NCBI RefSeq assembly: GCF_024868665.1
Contig: NC_079896.1
Span: 1,209,036 to 1,273,035 of the forward strand
Origin: Triplophysa rosa
Lineage: Eukaryota > Chordata > Actinopteri > Cypriniformes > Nemacheilidae
Direction of reading: 5' to 3'
Length of the DNA stretch: 64,000 nucleotides
A program made the translations under genes and the position numbers. Shown here one piece after another: positions 58,596 through 64,000 of the stretch (positions are counted from its first letter, which is position 1; the number at the start of each line of letters is the position of its first letter). The notes beneath the pieces are model-generated. The model had not been told where the DNA came from, did no database searches, and was given only the letters and a program-made list of their open reading frames with translations.

Positions 58596-58696
58596 AACTA
58601 AGAAGGTTTCGGGAAACACGTATCTTAAGGTACTTAAGAACGACGTAGCGTTAAGAAGGTTTGCCCTGATTAGAATCGAGTAGTATTTTAAAATAA

Positions 58697-58960
58697 ATAT
58701 ATTGTTTTAACGTCGGCGTGAAACGGAAGTTGCGATTGTGTTTTTTCCGAATCGTGATGGATACCCGAGTAAAACGACTTCTGAAATGAGAAAAAAATGT
58801 AGGGCGGGACTTGATTTCATTCTCCGACAACTGATTGGATCGTTAAAAGGTGAAAGATTTGAATGCCATTTTGCCATAGGTCAATCATTGCAGCCCCGCC
58901 CTCGTGACCAGAAGTGAAGAGAGGTCATTTCGTGCAAATTAATAAAAAAAATATGTGCAC
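58697..58960. mobile_element. Second, unoccupied copy of the TTAA element of 37404-38419
   Basis: Starts near 'ttaacgtcggcgtgaaacggaagttgcgattg' and continues with 'gagtaaaacgacttctgaaatgagaaaaaaatg' and 'gggcgggacttgatttc', matching the left arm at 37404-37560. The right part includes 'gccccgccctcgtgacc'. No Harbinger insertion. The right end is eroded, so the end coordinate is approximate. Confidence 0.55.
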
Positions 58961-59080
58961 AGATAAATAATTTATAATAAATACTTCACCACTGTGTAAT
59001 AATAATAATAATAATAATAATAGTAAAACAAATTTTGCAAAACAACATTATTATTATTATTATTTTACAAAATTATTATT
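58961..59080. repeat. (AAT)n and inverted (ATT)n simple repeats
   Basis: AAT units at 58998-59022 and ATT units at 59048-59072 are complementary and could form a hairpin. Confidence 0.85.
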
Positions 59081-59754
59081 GAATCTCTGCATTACAGCGA
59101 TGTGAAATCATTGCACATTTGTCAATAACTAGGTAAGAAAATGCCGCAACCTTTGACCTGTCAGTAAACTTCATCAAGAGTGGAGAAGTGAAACAGAAGT
59201 ATCCAGGTGAGCCAGCAACCCTTCCACCAGCCCTCTTCTAGACTTGAGTGATTAGAAGTTTACGAATCAGATGAAGTGATTGAAACACTCAGTGGAGCTT
59301 GTGATCTCACGCAAGATTGAATTCCATATCAGTCTGAACCAGAGCTCACATTGAAGATCTCTGTAAGAACTCTTTTTCTTCTTTTTTAATAGGCTCCGAG
59401 AAAAACATTTGTCTAGAGACTGACGTTGAGAAAATTATACAGTAATATTTTGCATTGCATTTTTAAATCCTTAGTTCATTTATTTATTTAAATTATGTTT
59501 TTAAATAAATTTTATTTATTTAAAATTTGAAAAAATTCATAATTTATCTAAATTTAAAATACAATTATTTAAATGTATTTTTTTTATCGTCACAGATGGT
59601 TCCAAACCCACACTTGAAGGACGTTGAAAGAGATTCACCCTTCATTAACTTCAGCGTGTTTTGGGTTTCTGTTCACTTTTTGGTAAAGATCTGCATTAAA
59701 GTCCTTCACGAGGGCAAAAAAACCGCCCCTGACGTGTAGAGCAAAACCAGGGTG
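59081..59754. other. Non-coding stretch, no gene seen
   Basis: AT-rich with TTTAAAT words at 59460-59590. Confidence 0.4.
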
Positions 59755-60360
59755 TCTGACCTACAGGCCGTTACAGCGGTGCATTGATCAGACTGCATCT
59801 CAAATTAGCACGCGCCGCCGAGCGCGTAATGACAGCGGATGAGATCGCCCCAAGAAACCTCGGTGAGACCATAAAAGAGAGATTCAATCTTCATTACCAG
59901 ACCTCATTAATTACATCACTTTCACAGTTTCTCCCCTTCTCAGTTTAATGCGCAAAACAATAAGTATACTCCGTTTCGCCTTCGACGGAAGATCAATTCA
60001 TGCGTGTGATTTTCCGTAAATAAAACTATGAGCTTTAGCTATAGATTACATCCAGTCTGAAGGTTTCTGCTTGTTAGTCATTTTAATGAATGTGTGTTTT
60101 TCTAATGAGATTATCTCTGTTAATGAAATGTGTTATTGAGAGTATATGTAATTGTAAAGGGGGGGGGGGTGTCATTATTTAATGCTAGCGCTGTCAGCAA
60201 CATATTATCATGATAATTGAATTATGCTAATAGAAGTGGCTTCTCCAAAGAAACGAGGCCGCTTTTCATTTATCAAAGCATTAGGAAAATAGATTTATTG
60301 CTTTTCGCCGGTTGTGCAGATGTGCATGAAGTCGTTCATGTTTGTGATTCAATTACGATA
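59755..60360. other. Candidate conserved non-coding element
   Basis: High-complexity text rich in TAAT/ATTA cores: 'cattaccagacctcattaattacatcac', 'catattatcatgataattgaattatgc', 'catttatcaaagcattagg' and 'cttttcgccggttgtgcagatg'. A G-run (60160-60170) splits it. No open frame. Resembles homeodomain- or POU-bound developmental enhancers; inference only. Confidence 0.38.
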
Positions 60361-60485
60361 TGATATACAGTCATTTATATGTTGTTTATGATGACAGTGA
60401 CAAAATGAATTAAATGTGATAAATAAGAGCATTTACTCCACACAGGGATGATACTGTATGACAATAATGTCGACCGGAAGAGATT
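60361..60485. other. Non-coding stretch, no gene seen
   Basis: Unique-looking; nothing recognised. Confidence 0.4.
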
Positions 60486-60631
60486 TCTGTCATTTACACG
60501 CCCTCTTGTCATTTTGAACCTGCATGACTTTCTTTCTTCCGCAGAACACAAAAGAAGATATTTTGAAGAATGTTGTTAACAGCCCCATGTAGATGATGAC
60601 AGAATTTTCATTTTGAAAGTGAACTACTCCT
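60486..60631. mobile_element. Internally deleted copy of the TTAA MITE of 40311-40719
   Basis: Contains 'gcatgactttctttcttccgcagaacacaaaagaagatattttgaagaatgttg' and the inverted right end 'gatgacagaattttcattttgaaagtgaactactcc', followed by TTAA at 60632-60635. The left tip is lost. Confidence 0.72.
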
Positions 60632-60635
60632 TTAA

Positions 60636-63600
60636 GGTTAGTTCACTTGTGCATCGAGACTCGGATCTGCAGAAGAAAAGCCGAGACACACACAGAGTTA
60701 AACAAATGTCAGCCAACTAATATCACATGAACAAATATTTGCGCTCTACCTGCGTCTCTGCAGACACCTCGTGTGAACTGACGTATGGAGTTGGTATTGA
60801 CACCTCATCTAAACACCTCTGGCGGTGAAGATCCGGAATCACTTCAAATACAGGAAGCCCAACACAGCTTTGGCATTGTGCAGGTTGCCATAGAAACGAA
60901 TCATGTGAGGAAGTAAAAAGCTTAGAATGATCAGAAGCTCTGTCTCGTAATGACAGTAATTCTGCATGAATCTGACAATGAACGGGAAAAAACAGTGTGA
61001 TGTGAAGGAATACATCACGCTGTTATGATAATGATAGTCAATCTTCTGTTAATAACAATAATAGTACAGTTTATGTTATGATGTTTGTTTTCTTGTGAAT
61101 GTTTCATGGTTTATGTAGTCAAGACTTCAAATAAGTGCGCAAGGAGAGAGGATATAAAGGGAGAAATATGGTCAATTGTCTTGCTGAGTTTTAAAAACGT
61201 ATCATAAACCATAAGCGCATGTTTATTTCTCTCATCGTAAATAGAAAATTTGTATAAACTGATATTTTTCAGATATATAAATAAATATTTTTGTATTAAA
61301 GAAAAATATATTAAATACTGTTTATTAAAAATACATTTTGTCTGTAATTATTTGCCCTTTTTTATGTTGATACTGTTTCAGGATTATTTTTTCAATGCAG
61401 GATACATCGTTATGCTTCATGTCCATAGGGAAGCATTGTGTTATTGTGCCATCTTGTCTTGTTTGCTGTGAGTTGTGTAGTCAGGATGAACTCTGAAAGG
61501 CCTCAGGAGAAAACGCAAGGGTCAAGGGTCACGATCAGATGTGAGCTGCTGCAGAGTAAAGATGATGTCGGTGTCTCTCTCTCTCTCGCTCTTTCATTAC
61601 AGATAAAGACAAACCACACTGAGCTGCCTGTGAAGGGTACATTGTGTGCACTCGCCTGAAACTAAAACCATCAAAACAGACCAGACTAACCAGTTAGCCA
61701 GAAAGAGCTCAGACTGGTGTAAGATGTGCTGTCAGCTGTCTGAAACCCTGTTCTACCCTATGAGAAGAGAATGAAGAAAGTCTTAATTTCACGCAATTAT
61801 CAATTATTTTTCATCTTTGCACATCTAATACTCTCTATTCTACCGTATAATATGCAAGTAAAGATCTTGCTGTACGGTTTTAGATTTTTCCCTCTCATGC
61901 ATTTGAACTTTAATCCATGAAATAAAAGGAAAATTGAAGTCCACTTAATACACACGCCGCAGTGCTGTTTAAATGTTCATTTTTATACACGCGTTCTGTA
62001 ATTCCCTTGTGGGGTTTCGATGGATGAAAGAAGCCGGAATTGAATTTTTTCCTCTTTATTTTAGCAGTAGCACAATGCAGCGGGCGCGCCTGGGGAAACC
62101 TACTCAGCTGGGGAGAAAAGTTCAAACCGCCGAATGCCATTGAACTGAGACGCTTGTGAGAGTGCTCTGGACATTCATTCTTCATCCATTGGTGGATTCA
62201 GAAGTTTGCAGAGGACTGAAGTCTTTGTGGCTGCACCACCATGAGAATCCATCACATGAGCTGCACAACATCTAATGTGAAAAAACAACACAGAAAAGAC
62301 AGCGAGACATCGTCTGCCATTATGAGTGTGTGGTTTGGTATTAAAGTATGTATAATTCCAAACAAGAACACAAAAGGGCTTCACATTAAGATCATGTAAA
62401 ACTCTGGTCTGTTTACACTATTCAAATTCTAATTTGGGGGTAATTTTCCATCACAAAAAAAATAAATTTGAACAATTTTATTCTTTCAATTGTCAAGGAA
62501 AATAAAAACTACTTTCTGCTGAAAGATAATAAATGTGTATTTTTTCCCCATTGAAAGGTGTTTTGGTGGGCCTTGAGAATGAAACAGATTGTGAAGGCCT
62601 GTTGTGTTGTACTTTCAGTAAAATATACACTAAAGGAACATTGACTGAAGCTGTCACTTCTGCCTTACATCCACAGAAAGAATCAAGTCATACAGGTTTG
62701 GAACAACAAGATAACACTTTTTTTTAACGTTACAACGTATTTGTAAAATTAAATGTACATCTTGCTCTCCCACTTTATTTACTTAATTTAAATTATCCTT
62801 ATTTTTTTATTTATGTTATGTAAGGATTCTGAGCTCCTGAAAGAACAACTCATTTCTTGTGTGTGTGCGTGTGCACGAATTCTGGATTATAAAGTCAAAT
62901 TTTAATGTTCATTGAACAACTCATAACAACAGGTAACGAATGTATATGTATATGTATGCATATATATATATACTGTATATATACAGTATATATACGTATA
63001 TATAGACGGTTTCATCTGATGCATGTGCCTGGCCTGAAGTTAACTTCTGGTCCATGTTCTGTTATATGTTATATAATATAACAATCTATTTTAGATTTAA
63101 TTTATAGTAATATACATTTACATTAATATTTTATTGTATATTAATTGTTTCATATTAAATTTGAACTATTTTACAGTTATTGATTCTTTGCGGAGGTCTG
63201 CCGGAATTTAACTTCGGGCCACATAACGTTTACATACTGCCACGGAAAAAATTAAGAGAGTATTTCAGAGACCGTTTTCTGGTTTTAAAATGGACTATTT
63301 CTAAATGCTAAAATGATTGTTTTTGTTTCATTCTCTGAACGACTAACAATATTTCTACCAAAATTCTAATGGAAATATTGTTTCTATTTGCATTTGTCTG
63401 CAGAAAATGAAAACTGGAGAAACAGGTGAAAATACCAGAAGAGATGCTCTGTATTTTTTCAGACCTCAAATGCTGCAGAGAAAACAAGTTCAGATTCACA
63501 TTTAAGCAATACAACGCTCATATTTCTACATGTATTTAGGAAAAGTTCATAAATTATTTTTTATGTGATAGACTGGATCTTTATGACAGTTTCGTGTGTC

Positions 63601-64000
63601 TTGTCATGCTGTCAGTCTTTCATATTGCTGTTGGATGAATTTATCACTGGACTGAAATGATCACAACACATCTAGAAATGAAAATTTGGAATGCTCTCTT
63701 TATTTTTTCCGCGACGGTATATTGACTTCTGTGAAAGGACAAAAAGTCATTTTTGCATGCACACTATTATAAACACAACAACAGCACTTTACAGAGGCAT
63801 GGCCTCATTCTAAATGTGATTATTTGTATAGCTCTATTATTTTCTATGGCACGTGCTGTCCGGTTTATCAAAGCACTAGGACGCATGGGGCGCTCGCTAT
63901 CTGTGTGTGTAAAATGGCACACTCGCAACACCAAACGTTCCTGTTTGTCAGCATGTACATGTGTTTACATGTGCATTAAGCGTGTGCGTGCGTGTATGGA
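60636..64000. other. Non-coding stretch, no gene seen
   Basis: AT-rich unique-looking DNA. A CT run lies at 61574-61590 and a TATA-rich tract at 62950-63005. 62540-62720 has words such as 'aagtcatacaggtttggaacaac' that may be a further scrap of the TTAA MITE. Short frames (61250-61659, 61910-62384, 62533-62727, 63308-63514) have no domain. Confidence 0.45.

Larger units (their letters stand above)
51574..58666 (-). mobile_element. PIF/Harbinger transposon, decayed and twice invaded
   Basis: The left end is GGGCTGCGTTTCCCGATAAC, followed by 'tcttagcgcactacg' and 'aaggtaaaccttcttaagtgcgacgtta'. The right end has 'aagaaggtttcgggaaacac', 'cttaagaacgacgtagcgttaagaagg' and stops at TTTGCCC, so it matches the left end in inverse orientation but has lost the terminal 'cgggaaacgca'. 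A HARBI1-like gene fragment lies inside on the minus strand. A hAT MITE (51640-51919) and an L2-type LINE (53281-58576) interrupt it. Without these the element is about 1.5 kb, so its second gene and the 3' half of the nuclease gene are gone. The 3-bp duplication at its edges is unclear. Confidence 0.7.

Noticed and set aside
58130..58619. Several open frames of 74-130 codons
   Set aside because: Translation of the GT repeat in the LINE 3' region; Cys/Val or His/Thr repeats with no domain.

Overview
The window looks like nuclear DNA of a teleost fish, most likely a cyprinid. It is AT-rich and has no host exon that I can support. It is dense in fish-type DNA transposons: elements flanked by TTAA, Tc1-like ends, hAT-like ends starting CAGTGGTTCTCAAAC, the GGTAACACTTTACAATAAGG-type repeat and PIF/Harbinger remnants. 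It also carries an L2-type LINE with the fish 3' tail AAAGCGCTATATAAATAAA. Family names come from recognised motifs, not from a database search. No CRISPR array, tRNA, rRNA, virus or bacterial operon was seen. Layout: 1-13 kb holds palindromic or short inverted-repeat elements (1118-1376, 2182-2602, 3051-3250), hAT-like elements (4481-5217, 11891-12918), older dispersed repeats and an AC microsatellite, separated by apparently unique DNA. 13-31 kb has two copies of a small hairpin MITE, a duplicated segment with and without that MITE, several microsatellites including a GATA block, an element with an internal tandem duplication, and non-coding blocks that look constrained. 30-41 kb has nested and clustered elements: a Tc1-like element with an inner palindrome, two TTAA-flanked elements 73 bp apart, and a Harbinger-like element with almost perfect ~55-bp ends and a decayed MADF-domain reading frame, itself inside a TTAA element. 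44-49 kb is mostly unique DNA and the best stretch for developmental enhancers. 51.57-58.67 kb is a three-layer nest: a decayed PIF/Harbinger transposon with a frameshifted HARBI1-like gene on the minus strand, a 280-bp hAT MITE in its left arm, and an almost full-length ~5.3-kb L2-type LINE in its right part. The last 5 kb is mostly unique AT-rich DNA with one more candidate enhancer block. The LINE holds the only large genes. Its ORF1 encodes a Cys-rich N-terminus, a predicted coiled coil and an SGNH-hydrolase (esterase-like) domain, and is cut by an in-frame TAA between the catalytic Ser and the Asp/His motif. Its ORF2 is fully open and carries an apurinic-type endonuclease and a reverse transcriptase with YADD. 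ORF1 and ORF2 lie in one frame, separated only by a TGA, and the frame stays open immediately after it. ORF2 with the 3' hairpin and (TTGAG)4 tail would nick DNA and copy its RNA by target-primed reverse transcription; ORF1 would supply the RNA-associated protein. The remaining mobile elements are non-autonomous or broken. Host content appears limited to intergenic or intronic DNA with possible long-range regulatory elements. Calls of conserved non-coding DNA are judgements from sequence texture, not from alignment, and carry low confidence.
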